Positions 1 through 8,519 of a stretch of DNA of 34,309 bases are shown one piece after another. The position numbers and the translations under genes are program-made. The notes beneath the pieces are model-generated. The model had not been told where the DNA came from. It saw only the letters and a program-made list of their open reading frames with translations, and ran no database searches. Origin of the DNA: Comamonadaceae bacterium PBBC1 (GTDB lineage: Bacteria > Pseudomonadota > Gammaproteobacteria > Burkholderiales > Burkholderiaceae_C); the NCBI GenBank assembly GCA_002256145.1, contig NKIP01000034.1, positions 1-34,309 on the forward strand. Direction: 5' to 3'. Every line of letters starts with the position of its first letter. Position 1 is the first letter of the stretch.

Positions 1-1
1 G

Positions 2-316
2 ATTCCGGCGCAGTTGCACTCGGTGAACCTGGACATGCCGCTGCCCAGCAACGCGGCCAAGAAGGTGGAGCCGGTGGTGATTCGCATCGATGTGGATGCG
101 GCCAGTGTGGTGAACTGGAACGGCAAGGCTGTGGAGGGCCGTGCGGATTTGGAGGCCAAGCTCAAGGAGGCGGCGGTGATGCAGCCGCAGCCGGAGCTGC
201 ACATTCGCTCGCACGCGAAGGCCAAGTACGAGGCGACGGCGGGGGTGATGGCCAGTGCGCAGCGCATCGGGCTGACCAAGCTGGGCATTGTGGGCTCTGA
301 GCAGTTCGTCAACTGA
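2..316 (+). CDS. exbD: ExbD/TolR-family biopolymer transport protein, C-terminal part (5' end outside window)
   Basis: The open frame enters from the left edge and gives about 104 residues before the TGA at 314-316. The visible part reads as the periplasmic domain of ExbD/TolR: an LNMP-like segment (here VNLDMPLPS) just after the expected membrane anchor, a V-x-I-D-x-D strand, and an ending of the type A-x-R-I-G-L-T-K-L-G-I-V-G. ExbD proteins are about 140 residues, so the N-terminal transmembrane helix with its key Asp lies upstream of the window. With ExbB it would couple the proton motive force to TonB-dependent outer-membrane receptors. The stop is 5 nt before the glk start, so the two genes are probably co-transcribed. 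TolR is the alternative assignment. Confidence 0.8.
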   Translation: MPAQLHSVNLDMPLPSNAAKKVEPVVIRIDVDAASVVNWNGKAVEGRADLEAKLKEAAVMQPQPELHIRSHAKAKYEATAGVMASAQRIGLTKLGIVGSEQFVN

Positions 317-321
317 GCGCC

Positions 322-1281
322 ATGAACTTATTTCCGCGTTTACTCGGTGATGTGGGGGGAACCAATGCCAGGTTTGCCTGGCAGGCTTCAGCCAATGCCC
401 CCCTGTCCCACATTCAAGTGCTGTCATGCTCGCAATACCTTGGCATTGCCGAAGCGATTGAGGCTTATCTGACAGGCAACGGTCTGACATCGCCGGCGGC
501 CGCCGGCATCGGGATCGCCAACCCCATCACGGGCGACCAGGTCGTGATGACCAACCATCATTGGTCGTTTTCAATTCAACAACTGCAACAACAATTGTCT
601 TTGAATCGACTCCAGGTCATCAATGACTTCACAGCCTTGGCCTTGGCATTGCCTTGTCTGACCACGGAGCAAAAAGTCCAGATTGGCGGCAAGGAGCCCA
701 TTCAAAATGCACCTGTGGCCTTGTTGGGCGCGGGCACAGGTTTGGGGGTCTCTGGCTTGATGCCATCGGGTCAACATGTGTTACCCATTTCTGGCGAAGG
801 TGGCCATGTGACGCTGGCTGCTCAAAATGCCAAAGAGTTTGCGGTCATTGAGCTCATTGGCCAAAAATACGGGCATGTGTCGGCTGAACGGGTTTTGTCT
901 GGCCAAGGCTTGGTCGATCTGTATTGGGCTTTAGGCCAGAACAACGGTCTGCCTGCACAAGCAGTGCAGGCCAGTGAAATTACCCAGCGGGCACTTCATG
1001 ACAAAGACCCTTTGAGTCTGGCTTGCCTTGACATGTTTGCAGGCTTTCTGGGATCGGTTGCAGGAGATTTGGCCTTGACTTTGGGGGCTCGGGGTGGCGT
1101 CTACATTGGCGGGGGGATTGTGCCCCGCCTGCTGGGATGGTTTGAACACTCCCCTTTTCGCCAGCGTTTTGAGGCCAAAGGCCGATTTGCCACTTACCTC
1201 CAAGACATCCCCGTCTGGGTCATTCAAGCGCACGAGTCTCCGGCACTCCTGGGGGCGGCACGGGCGCTAGACCAAGCTTGA
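322..1281 (+). CDS. glk: Glucokinase (Glk family)
   Basis: 319 residues, the normal length for bacterial Glk (PF02685 type, not ROK). It phosphorylates glucose to glucose-6-phosphate with ATP in the cytoplasm. Residues 9-18 hold the phosphate-1 motif GDVGGTNARF. N101-D102 in VINDFTALAL supplies the catalytic base. G136-G140 (GAGTGLG) is the phosphate-2 loop, SGEGGH at about 157-162 contacts glucose, and YIGGGIVPR near residue 260 is the adenosine loop. The ROK zinc-binding cysteine motif is absent. ATG at 322 is used because the hallmark motif begins nine residues later. It follows the exbD-like gene by 5 nt, and its stop is followed by non-coding, IS-derived sequence up to the terminator at 1672. 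Confidence 0.95.
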   Translation: MNLFPRLLGDVGGTNARFAWQASANAPLSHIQVLSCSQYLGIAEAIEAYLTGNGLTSPAAAGIGIANPITGDQVVMTNHHWSFSIQQLQQQLSLNRLQVINDFTALALALPCLTTEQKVQIGGKEPIQNAPVALLGAGTGLGVSGLMPSGQHVLPISGEGGHVTLAAQNAKEFAVIELIGQKYGHVSAERVLSGQGLVDLYWALGQNNGLPAQAVQASEITQRALHDKDPLSLACLDMFAGFLGSVAGDLALTLGARGGVYIGGGIVPRLLGWFEHSPFRQRFEAKGRFATYLQDIPVWVIQAHESPALLGAARALDQA

Positions 1282-1354
1282 TTTTGACCCGTCCTGCATC
1301 AGGTTGAAATTGGATCCCTCGGTATGAGTGGCGCACCCGCCACTATGCCACCTT

Positions 1355-1600
1355 GAGCAAGTTCGAATGATGGCGAAACCGGTGATGGCTATCGGTGGTC
1401 TTTTGATGTGCAAGTCGCCGCGGCAACTCCATTGCTGCGTGGCGCAGCGCACTTGCCCACAGGCTTTTTTCGACACGCACCCCGAAGTCCTTCTTCAGGA
1501 CATACAAGACCGCCTCAAACAACTGGGCCTTCTCGTTGGCCTGCTTCAGTTGAACTTGCTAAGCCTCGATTTGCTTCCTGGGTGTCAGAGATACAGATGT
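1355..1600 (-). pseudogene. Degenerate insertion-sequence transposase fragment (IS3-type OrfA-like C-terminus)
   Basis: The 440-bp gap between glk and the next gene has no intact gene. On the minus strand, roughly 1550 down to 1460, one frame reads VQLKQANEKAQLFEAVLYVL followed by KKDFGVRV. This looks like the coiled-coil end of an IS3-group OrfA. At the run of six A (about 1470-1475) the expected lysine-rich tail (KKPVGK) continues only in another frame, so the reading frame is broken. Beyond that the sequence gives only short, interrupted frames. No terminal inverted repeats or complete orfB could be found. The identification rests on resemblance alone and the edges are approximate. Confidence 0.4.
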
Positions 1601-1671
1601 TTTGCTGCAGGGCATGTCTGCCAATGTTGCCCGAATACCCCATCTTTGGCGCCCAAGCTGAGCGCACAATG

Positions 1672-1698
1672 AAAAAAAGCCCCTTGCGGGGCTTTTTT
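1672..1698. terminator. Bidirectional rho-independent terminator
   Basis: Seven A, then GCCCC, a TTGC loop, GGGGC and six T. The stem is GC-rich and has an A-run on one side and a T-run on the other, so it can work in both directions. It lies between the plus-strand exbD-glk unit and the convergent Bug-type receptor gene that ends at 1722. Confidence 0.92.
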
Positions 1699-1721
1699 GT
1701 GGGTGGCCATTTTTCTGAAGA

Positions 1722-2708
1722 TCAGTCAGCGTATTTACCCGCTGCATCGACCGCAGTCTTGATTTTGACCATCTCGGCCGCCACAAATTTCTTGTGCTCA
1801 GTAGGGTCGGTCCGGTTGTCGGTTACAACCAAAGCGCCCAGTCCTTCATTCTTTTTGATGAACTCGGGATCTTTCAGTGCTTTTTTCAAGGCATCGTTGA
1901 GCGTTTTGGTGATCGCAGCAGGCGTGCCTTTGGGCGCATACAAACCGTGCCAGATGGTCAGGTTGAAGTTTTTCATGCCCATCTCTTGCAAGCTAGGGTA
2001 ATGCTTGAGCACTGGATGCCCGGCCAATGGCTTGGCGGTGGTGACAGCAAAGGCCTTGACGCGGCCACTCTCAATCTGACTGGTGGTGTTGGTGGTTTGG
2101 TCACACATCACATCCACCTGTCCGCCGATCAGGGCGGTCATGGCGGGTGCTGTACCACTGAACGGGATGGTGGTCATCGCGTCTTTGGTCTGCAAGCTCG
2201 ATTGCCACAAGAGACCGCAGATGTGAGAAGCGGAGCCCAATCCCGCATGGGCAATGTTCAATTTACCTGCGTTAGATCGAATGTAGTTTTCAAAGTCACG
2301 GTACGTATTGGCAGGCAACTGTGGCTTGCCAATCAAGGTCATGGGCACGTCGTTGACCATGCCCAAAAATTCAAAATCTTCCAAAGGCTTGTAGGCAATT
2401 TTGCGGTAAAGCGCAGGTGTGGCCGCCATGCCGATGTGAAACAACAAGAGTGTGTGGCCATCGGGGTTGGCTTTGGCCACTTTGGTAGCGCCAATGGTGC
2501 CTCCAGCGCCCGCAGCGTTTTCCACCACAAAATTGCTACCCGGAATTTGCTTGCGCATGGCCTCAGCCAAGTCGCGAGCAACGCGGTCTGTGGGTCCACC
2601 TGCCGTAAAAGGCACCACGATGGACACGGGCTTGTTGCCGGGATACGTTTGGGCTTGTGCCCCTATGGATACAGCAGCCAATGCGGTCAAAACAAACCAT
2701 TGTTTCAT
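1722..2708 (-). CDS. Bug/TctC-family tripartite tricarboxylate transporter substrate-binding protein
   Basis: 328 residues with a Sec signal peptide (MKQWFVLTALAAVSIGAQAQ, cleavage probably after the AQA at 18-20). The mature protein begins with the family pattern YPGNKPVSIVVPFTAGGPTD, where the P-F-x-A-G-G-x-x-D turn binds the carboxylate ligand. It continues with NPDGHTLL and a G-G-Q-V-D-V segment, all typical of the Bug family (PF03401). These periplasmic receptors pick up di- or tricarboxylates or other small acids. No TctA/TctB membrane partner is nearby, which is usual for the many orphan Bug genes of Burkholderiales. The start is supported by an AGGAG about 7 nt upstream (2714-2718 region). 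The substrate cannot be predicted. Confidence 0.93.
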   Translation of the reverse strand: MKQWFVLTALAAVSIGAQAQTYPGNKPVSIVVPFTAGGPTDRVARDLAEAMRKQIPGSNFVVENAAGAGGTIGATKVAKANPDGHTLLLFHIGMAATPALYRKIAYKPLEDFEFLGMVNDVPMTLIGKPQLPANTYRDFENYIRSNAGKLNIAHAGLGSASHICGLLWQSSLQTKDAMTTIPFSGTAPAMTALIGGQVDVMCDQTTNTTSQIESGRVKAFAVTTAKPLAGHPVLKHYPSLQEMGMKNFNLTIWHGLYAPKGTPAAITKTLNDALKKALKDPEFIKKNEGLGALVVTDNRTDPTEHKKFVAAEMVKIKTAVDAAGKYAD

Positions 2709-2896
2709 TTACACACTCCTAATTTTGAACAAGGCAGTTTAAACCACCAAGAGTGCCAGAAATTCACGGTCATTACTTAGTCCGCATGCGGTGTAGAACC
2801 TTGAATTAAAAAAACCTTTAACGATACGTGGCTCATTGGCTGCTGGCGTGCACCCTGTGCAGCGCCTTGGACAGTGGTGCACTCAGGCGCTTGCCA

Positions 2897-4153
2897 TCAC
2901 TGGTAACTGCGGGCGTCCTCGATCACCTTGCCATCATTGGCCAAGCTTCCTGCGGCCACCAAATGCACCTCGCCACGCAGCTTAGTCACATCACGCACGG
3001 CTTCAGACACCCGGGCCTTCAACGTTTCATCAGCCAAAGTGTCGGTTTCGACGTGCAGCGCCATTTGGTCATTGGCCATCTCGCCCGTCACAACCAAACG
3101 GGCTTTGCTCACTTCTGGAAAGCGCTTGATGATCTCGGCGACTTGACCGGGGTGCACAAACATGCCTCGAATTTTGGTGGTTTGATCGGCACGCCCCATC
3201 CAGCCCTTGATGCGCTGGCCGGTTCGGCCCGTGGGGCAGGTGCCAGGCAAGATGGCCGACAAATCGCCTGTACCAAATCGGATCAAGGGGTAGTCAGGGT
3301 TGAGCGTGGTGATGACCAACTCGCCCACTTCGCCCTCGGGCACCGGGTCGCCGGTGCCAGGACGCACGATTTCGACAATCACGCCTTCGTCCAGCACCAA
3401 GCCTTCTCGCGCAGGGGTTTCGTAGGCGATCAGGCCCACGTCGGCCGTAGCGTAGCATTGATAAGCGTCCACACCATGCGCCGTCATCCAGTCGCGCAGG
3501 CTGGGCGGAAAGGCCTCGCCAGACACCAGCGCTTTGCGCACGCTGGGCAAAGCCACACCCATCTCGGCGGCTTTTTCAAGGATGATTTTCAAAAAGCTGG
3601 GGGTGCCGATGTAGCCCGCAGGCTGCAACTCTGCCATGGCGCCGACTTGCTGCTCGGTCTGGCCAATGCCGCCGGGGAACACGGTGCAGCCCAAGGCATG
3701 GGCACCGGTTTCCATCATGGAGCCAGCCGGGGTGAAGTGGTAGCTGAAGCAGTTGTGGATCAACTCGCCCGGACGAAAACCGGCCGCAAATATGGTGCGG
3801 GCCATGCGCCAGTAGTCGGTGCGGGTGCCCTCGGGTTCGTAAATGGTGCCGGGGCTGGCAAACACGCGGGTCATGCCTTGGCCAAAGCCCAAGGTGCTGA
3901 AACCGCCAAACACATTGCCGCCGACTGCGCGTGCGGCCTTTTGACGCTCCAGCAATTCGTATTTGCGAATGACAGGCAATTGGGCCAGCGCGGCGCGGCT
4001 GTTGACGCTGGCAGCATCCACGTTTCGAAGCAACTCAGCAAAGGCTGGCGCATGGGCTTTGGCATTCGCGACCTGCGCAGGCAAAGCGGCCATCAGGGCG
4101 GCTTCGCGGACTTCAGGAGCGCGCGTTTCCAACGCATCAAAATGCTGAGACAT
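2897..4153 (-). CDS. PaaK-like phenylacetate-CoA ligase family protein (adenylate-forming enzyme)
   Basis: 418 residues, close to the PaaK length (about 430). Expected reaction: ATP-dependent activation of an organic, probably aromatic, acid to its CoA thioester in the cytoplasm. Visible family features are NCFSYHFTPAG at about 154-164, YIGTPSFLK, the adenine/aryl region YATADVGLIAYE, RFGTGDLS, and the hinge-like GRADQTTKIRGMFVHPGQV that marks the PaaK C-terminal domain. The usual P-loop S-S-G-T-T-G is replaced by ASPGTIYEPEG (about 99-109), so this is a divergent subgroup. It is the last gene of the minus-strand transporter cluster, 45 nt after livF, which suggests it acts on the imported substrate. 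No obvious terminator follows it before 2780. Confidence 0.82.
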   Translation of the reverse strand: MSQHFDALETRAPEVREAALMAALPAQVANAKAHAPAFAELLRNVDAASVNSRAALAQLPVIRKYELLERQKAARAVGGNVFGGFSTLGFGQGMTRVFASPGTIYEPEGTRTDYWRMARTIFAAGFRPGELIHNCFSYHFTPAGSMMETGAHALGCTVFPGGIGQTEQQVGAMAELQPAGYIGTPSFLKIILEKAAEMGVALPSVRKALVSGEAFPPSLRDWMTAHGVDAYQCYATADVGLIAYETPAREGLVLDEGVIVEIVRPGTGDPVPEGEVGELVITTLNPDYPLIRFGTGDLSAILPGTCPTGRTGQRIKGWMGRADQTTKIRGMFVHPGQVAEIIKRFPEVSKARLVVTGEMANDQMALHVETDTLADETLKARVSEAVRDVTKLRGEVHLVAAGSLANDGKVIEDARSYQ

Positions 4154-4198
4154 GGATTTCTTTCTGGAGTATGACGGTGCAAAGGGGGAATCTGGACA

Positions 4199-5008
4199 TC
4201 AAGCCAACCAGCGCTTGCGGCGCTTGTAGCTCTTCACATCCTTGAAGCTCTTGCGCTCACCGCCGCCCATCCCTAAGTAAAACTCCTTGACGTCCTCATT
4301 GGTGCGCAGGTACTCGGCCGCACCGTCCATCACCACACGGCCCGACTCCATGATGTATCCATAGTCGGCGTACTTGAGAGCCATGTTGGTGTTCTGCTCG
4401 GCGATCAGGAAAGTGACCTTTTCCTTCTCGTTCAGGTCCTTGACGATGTTGAACACTTCTTCGACGATCTGCGGGGCCAGGCCCATCGAGGGCTCGTCCA
4501 GCAAGACCATGTTGGGGTTGGACATCAGGGCACGGCCAATGGCGCACATCTGCTGCTCACCACCGGAGGTGTAGGCCGCTTGCGAGGTGCGGCGCGTTTT
4601 GAGGCGCGGGAAATAGTTGTAAACCTTTTCGAGGTTGGCTGCGATCTCGCCCTTGTCGGTACGTGTGTAGCTGCCGGTCATCAGGTTTTCTTCGATGGTC
4701 AGGTGAGCAAAGCAGTGGCGGCCTTCCATGACCTGCACCACACCGCGGTTGACCAAGTCGGCAGGCGACAGGTTTTCGATACGGTCACCCCGGTACTCGA
4801 TGGAGCCCTTGGTCACTTCACCACGCTCACCCTTGAGCAAGTTGGAGATCGCTCGCAGCGTGGTCGTTTTGCCTGCGCCGTTGCCGCCCAACAGGGCCAC
4901 AATGCCGCGTTCGGGCACTTGCAGAGACACGCCCTTGAGCACCAGGATGACGTGGTTATAAATGACTTCGATGCCATTGACGTTGAGAATGATGTTTGAA
5001 TCGTTCAT
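4199..5008 (-). CDS. livF: Branched-chain amino acid-type ABC transporter ATP-binding protein LivF
   Basis: 269 residues from the ATG at 5008. A frame extension to a TTG at 5047 adds residues with no family similarity. It is one of the two ATPases of a HAAT-type importer and acts on the inner face of the membrane. Walker A GGNGAGKT is at 41-48, the Q-loop region is VQVMEGRHCF, the signature is TSGGEQQM, Walker B is MVLLDEPSMGLAP, and the H-loop is changed to LIAEQNTN, as is normal for LivF. The C-terminal tail (KSFKDVKSYKRRKRWLA) is longer and more basic than in E. coli LivF and fits the family found beside acyl-CoA ligases. It lies 94 nt downstream of the receptor gene in the same cluster. 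Confidence 0.92.
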   Translation of the reverse strand: MNDSNIILNVNGIEVIYNHVILVLKGVSLQVPERGIVALLGGNGAGKTTTLRAISNLLKGERGEVTKGSIEYRGDRIENLSPADLVNRGVVQVMEGRHCFAHLTIEENLMTGSYTRTDKGEIAANLEKVYNYFPRLKTRRTSQAAYTSGGEQQMCAIGRALMSNPNMVLLDEPSMGLAPQIVEEVFNIVKDLNEKEKVTFLIAEQNTNMALKYADYGYIMESGRVVMDGAAEYLRTNEDVKEFYLGMGGGERKSFKDVKSYKRRKRWLA

Positions 5009-5102
5009 GGGTAGCCTGTTTGGATCAACTGAAAGAGCAGCACACAAGCTGGTCTTTCAGTTGACGGCTCCCGCGTTGGCGAGAGCCATCAACTTCAGCT
5101 CA

Positions 5103-6434
5103 TCAAGACTGGCAATCCGCAGGGGCGCGGCGTGTCATCTTTTTGTCGGCCAGGTACTTGTCAGCACCGGCTTTCACCATGGGCTTCAAGATCTGCTCAT
5201 CGGCCTGGATGAAGTCAGATGAGAAGTTCCACTTGCTGCCGTCCCAAGTCTGCACGCGGGCTGCGGTCGAACCCATGTGGTCTGCGCACGAAGTCGACAG
5301 CGGCTGCATGATGCCGGTGAAGCCCATGGCGTCCAGACGCTTTTGGTCCAGTGCCAGGTTCTCCAAGCCCCAGCGCACTTGCTCGCTGGTCATGACTTTG
5401 CCCTTGCCAAAACGCTCTTGCGCACGGCGCACGGCTTCGACGCTGAGCATGGAAATGATCACACCACGGGTGTAGAGCACTTGGCCGACTTCATCCTTGG
5501 GGCCTGTGCCCTGGCTCTTGCCATGCACATGCTTGAGGATTTCCTGAATCACTTTGGGCTGTGTGCCCGAGGTGTTCAGCGCCAAAGCGTTGTAGCCCTT
5601 TGCACCTTCGCCAACGTCTTTGACATCAGGCTCGGCACCGGCCCACCACACGCCGTACATTTTGTCGCGTGGGTAGCCCGTGGCTTGTGCTTCTTTCAAT
5701 GCGGTGGAGTTCATCACGCCCCAGCCCCACAGCATGACGTAGTCAGGACGGCTTTGACGCACTTGCAACCAAGCCGATTTTTGCTCCACGCCAGGCGCGG
5801 TCACAGGAATCAGCTGAAGGTCAAAGCCGTGCATCTTGGCGCGTTCTTGCAACAGAGGAATTGGCTCTTTGCCGAACGGTGAATCGTGGTACACCAAGGC
5901 GATCTTCTTGCCCTTGAGCTTGTCCAGACCACCCTCTTTTTTGCCCAAGTGTTGGACCAGAATGTCGGCACCTGTCCAGTAGCTGCCCATCAGAGGGAAG
6001 TTCCACTTAAAAGCCTGACCGTCTTGCGCGATCGACAAGCCATAGCCCAGGGTGACCAAAGCCACCTTGTCGGCAGGAGCCTTTTCAGTCAGAGCAAAGG
6101 TGATGCCTGTGGCCTGTGGGTCAAACAAAGTCACGCCAGGGCGGCCTTTCAGGCGCTCATAGCACTCCACACCACGGTCGGTGGCGTAGCCGGTTTCACA
6201 CTCTTCAAAAGTCACCTTCACGCCGTTGATGCCGCCATCGCGGGCATTGATCAGCTTGAGGTAATCCTGCTTGCCGTTGGCCCATGGAATGCCGTTGGGG
6301 GCATAAGGACCAGTACGGTAAGACAGCAGCGGGAAAAACTGCTCTTTGGCTTGCGCCTGAACGGATGTCGCTACCAGCGACGATGCAGCAGTGGCCACAG
6401 CAGCCACGGCCAAGATCAAATCACGCATCTTCAT
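5103..6434 (-). CDS. ABC transporter substrate-binding protein (Leu/Ile/Val-type periplasmic receptor)
   Basis: 443 residues from the ATG at 6434. The start is chosen because a perfect AAGGAGAC lies 5 nt upstream and the protein then begins with a clean Sec signal (MKMRDLILAVAAVATAASSLV, ending in VQAQA). The mature part is a Peripla_BP_6-type receptor (FPLLSYRTGPYAPNG, INARDGGINGVKV, PADKVALVTLGYG, KKIALVYHDSPFGKEP). At 443 residues it is longer than LivK (about 370), matching the subgroup that travels with acyl-CoA ligases. It probably delivers a carboxylic or aromatic acid rather than a branched-chain amino acid, an inference from the neighbours only. It lies 42 nt after livM. Confidence 0.9.
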   Translation of the reverse strand: MKMRDLILAVAAVATAASSLVATSVQAQAKEQFFPLLSYRTGPYAPNGIPWANGKQDYLKLINARDGGINGVKVTFEECETGYATDRGVECYERLKGRPGVTLFDPQATGITFALTEKAPADKVALVTLGYGLSIAQDGQAFKWNFPLMGSYWTGADILVQHLGKKEGGLDKLKGKKIALVYHDSPFGKEPIPLLQERAKMHGFDLQLIPVTAPGVEQKSAWLQVRQSRPDYVMLWGWGVMNSTALKEAQATGYPRDKMYGVWWAGAEPDVKDVGEGAKGYNALALNTSGTQPKVIQEILKHVHGKSQGTGPKDEVGQVLYTRGVIISMLSVEAVRRAQERFGKGKVMTSEQVRWGLENLALDQKRLDAMGFTGIMQPLSTSCADHMGSTAARVQTWDGSKWNFSSDFIQADEQILKPMVKAGADKYLADKKMTRRAPADCQS

Positions 6435-6438
6435 GCTT

Positions 6439-6446
6439 GTCTCCTT
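6439..6446 (-). promoter_or_regulatory. Strong Shine-Dalgarno of the receptor gene
   Basis: The minus strand reads AAGGAGAC, then AAGC and the ATG at 6434. This fixes the receptor start at 6434 rather than the open frame's upstream end at 6476. It is the strongest ribosome site in the cluster, consistent with the need for an excess of the periplasmic receptor over the membrane parts. Confidence 0.8.
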
Positions 6447-6476
6447 AAAAAAATAAACACTCACACACAAAACCAC

Positions 6477-7553
6477 TCAATGGGGGAAAGGCCACAAGCG
6501 CAGCTTTTGCTTGGCAATAGACCACAGCTTGGCCAGGCCATGCGGCTCCACAATCAGGAACCACACGATCAGACCCCCAAAGATCATCAACTCAGCATGC
6601 GAGACGCCCGCTGTTGAAATTTCAAACCCGGCCAAGCCAGCCACTGCAGGCAGGATCTGGCTCAAGGCAATCGGCAGCAAGGTGATGAAAGCCGCGCCCA
6701 AAAAGCCGCCCAAAATCGACCCCAGACCGCCGATGATCACCATGAACAGCAGACGGAACGAGATGTCCACCGAAAACGCTGCGGGCTCCCAGGCGCCCAA
6801 GTAAACGAAGGCCCACAGACCACCGGCCATACCCACAATGAACGAGCTCACCGCAAAGGCGCTCAGCTTGGCGTACATGGGGCGGATACCAATCACTGCA
6901 GCGGCCACGTCCATGTCACGAATCGCCATCCACTCGCGACCCACGGCGCTGCGCACCAGGTTCTTGGCCAACAATGCGATCACGACCAGCACGCCCAAGC
7001 ACAACCAGTATTTGCTCAAGGCACTGTCAATTGGCAGGCCGAACACTTGCAGTTCAGACACCGACACCGAGCCCGAAGGCGAATCGTTGGTCAACCACTT
7101 GATGCGCAAAAACATCCAGTCGCTGAAAAACTGCGCAGCCAATGTGGCCACCGCCAGATAGAGACCTTTGACACGCAAGCTGGGCAAACCAAACAAGATA
7201 CCGAACACCGTGGCGCACAAGCCCCCCAAAACCAAAGCAGGAATCAATGGCAATCCAGGTATGCGCACAAAGAAGTTGTAAGCCCCATAAGCTCCCACCG
7301 CCATGAAGGCACCTGAGCCCAGCGAAATCTGACCGCAGTAGCCGACCAGGATGTTCACACCCAACGCGGCCAGGGACATGATCAGGAAAGGGATCAAGAT
7401 GGCACGGAAAAAGTAGTCCGAGGCGAGCATGGGCACCACCGCGACGGCGAACACCAAGAGCAGCGCCATGACGATGCGGTCTTGCCGAATCGGCAGGATT
7501 TGCTGATCCGCACGGTAGGTGGTTTTGAATTGACCGTTTTCTCTGTAAAACAT
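6477..7553 (-). CDS. livM: ABC transporter permease LivM-type
   Basis: 358 residues with about nine to ten hydrophobic segments, starting with MALLLVFAVAVVPMLASDYF and ending near the C-terminus with AELMIFGGLIVWFLIVEPHG. Family marks are LGVNILVGYCGQISLGSGAFMAVGAYGAY in the second/third helix region, the cytoplasmic loop VGREWMAIRDMDVAAAVIGI (EAA-like coupling loop), and GGLGSILGGFLGAAF. It forms the membrane channel together with LivH. It starts 9 nt after the livH stop and is followed after 42 nt by the receptor gene, so it is surely in the same transcript. The long N-terminal cytoplasmic stretch (about 28 residues) is usual in LivM. Confidence 0.93.
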   Translation of the reverse strand: MFYRENGQFKTTYRADQQILPIRQDRIVMALLLVFAVAVVPMLASDYFFRAILIPFLIMSLAALGVNILVGYCGQISLGSGAFMAVGAYGAYNFFVRIPGLPLIPALVLGGLCATVFGILFGLPSLRVKGLYLAVATLAAQFFSDWMFLRIKWLTNDSPSGSVSVSELQVFGLPIDSALSKYWLCLGVLVVIALLAKNLVRSAVGREWMAIRDMDVAAAVIGIRPMYAKLSAFAVSSFIVGMAGGLWAFVYLGAWEPAAFSVDISFRLLFMVIIGGLGSILGGFLGAAFITLLPIALSQILPAVAGLAGFEISTAGVSHAELMIFGGLIVWFLIVEPHGLAKLWSIAKQKLRLWPFPH

Positions 7554-7562
7554 ATTTTTTCC

Positions 7563-8492
7563 TTACACGCGGTCGATGATCTTTTCACCAAACAGACCCT
7601 GGGGACGGATCAGCAAGAAGCCCAGCGCCAGCACATAGGCAAACCAAATTTCAATACCGCCACCGACAAAACCGCCCAGATACACCTCGGAGAGTTTCTC
7701 GCCCACACCGATGATCAGGCCACCGATGATGGCGCCCGGCACCGAAGTCAGGCCACCCAAAATGACGACCGGCAAGGCACGCAAAGCCACTGTGGCCAGC
7801 GAGAACTGCACGCCCAACTTGCTGCCCCAGATCATGCCGGCCACCAAGGCCACGATGCCCGCCACGCACCACACGATCACCCAGATACGGTTGAGCGGAA
7901 TGCCGATCGATTGCGCCGCCTGGTGGTCATCGGCCACCGCACGCAAAGCGCGGCCCGTCGATGTTTTCTGGAAAAAGACGGTGAGCAAAGCCACCAGCGC
8001 CGCAGCGATCAAGGCCGCGTAGAAGTCTTCCTTGTTGACCAGCACGCCGCCTTGAAACATGCCTTCGAGGATGAAGACCGGGTCTTTGGGCATGCCAATG
8101 TCGATTTTGTAGATGCTGCTGCCAAACAGGGTTTGGCCCAAGCCTTCGAGGAAATAAGCGATGCCCAGCGTGGCCATCAACAAGGTCGCGCCTTCTTGGT
8201 TAACCAAGTGGCGCAGCACCAGGTATTCCACCGCCCAGGCCACCACAAACATGACGACCGCCGCCATGGCAAAAGCCAGCACGTTGGCCATCCACAAGCT
8301 GTTCACACCCGTCCACTGCGGAATCCATTCGGAAAACCGCGCCATCGACAAAGCGCCAAACAGCACCATCGCGCCCTGAGCAAAGTTGAACACGCCAGAG
8401 GCTTTGAAAATGAGCACAAAGCCCAAAGCCACCAGCGAATACAACATGCCCGCCATCAGGCCGCCGAGCAATGTTTCAAGAAAGAATGCCAT
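7563..8492 (-). CDS. livH: ABC transporter permease LivH-type
   Basis: 309 residues with about eight membrane segments, the usual LivH size. Diagnostic stretches are GLMAGMLYSLVALGFVLIFK and ASGVFNFAQGAMVLFGA near the N-terminus, a coupling loop TSTGRALRAVADDHQAAQSIG, the segment VILGGLTSVPGAIIGGLIIG and the closing YVLALGFLLIRPQGLFGEK. It is the partner membrane subunit of LivM. It lies 27 nt after livG and 9 nt before livM on the minus strand. Confidence 0.94.
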   Translation of the reverse strand: MAFFLETLLGGLMAGMLYSLVALGFVLIFKASGVFNFAQGAMVLFGALSMARFSEWIPQWTGVNSLWMANVLAFAMAAVVMFVVAWAVEYLVLRHLVNQEGATLLMATLGIAYFLEGLGQTLFGSSIYKIDIGMPKDPVFILEGMFQGGVLVNKEDFYAALIAAALVALLTVFFQKTSTGRALRAVADDHQAAQSIGIPLNRIWVIVWCVAGIVALVAGMIWGSKLGVQFSLATVALRALPVVILGGLTSVPGAIIGGLIIGVGEKLSEVYLGGFVGGGIEIWFAYVLALGFLLIRPQGLFGEKIIDRV

Positions 8493-8519
8493 CTTTAAGT
8501 CCTTGTTCGTGCGGGTTCG

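Noticed and set aside
2828..4174. 448-codon open frame on the plus strand
   Set aside because: Antisense shadow of the PaaK-like gene with low-complexity composition.
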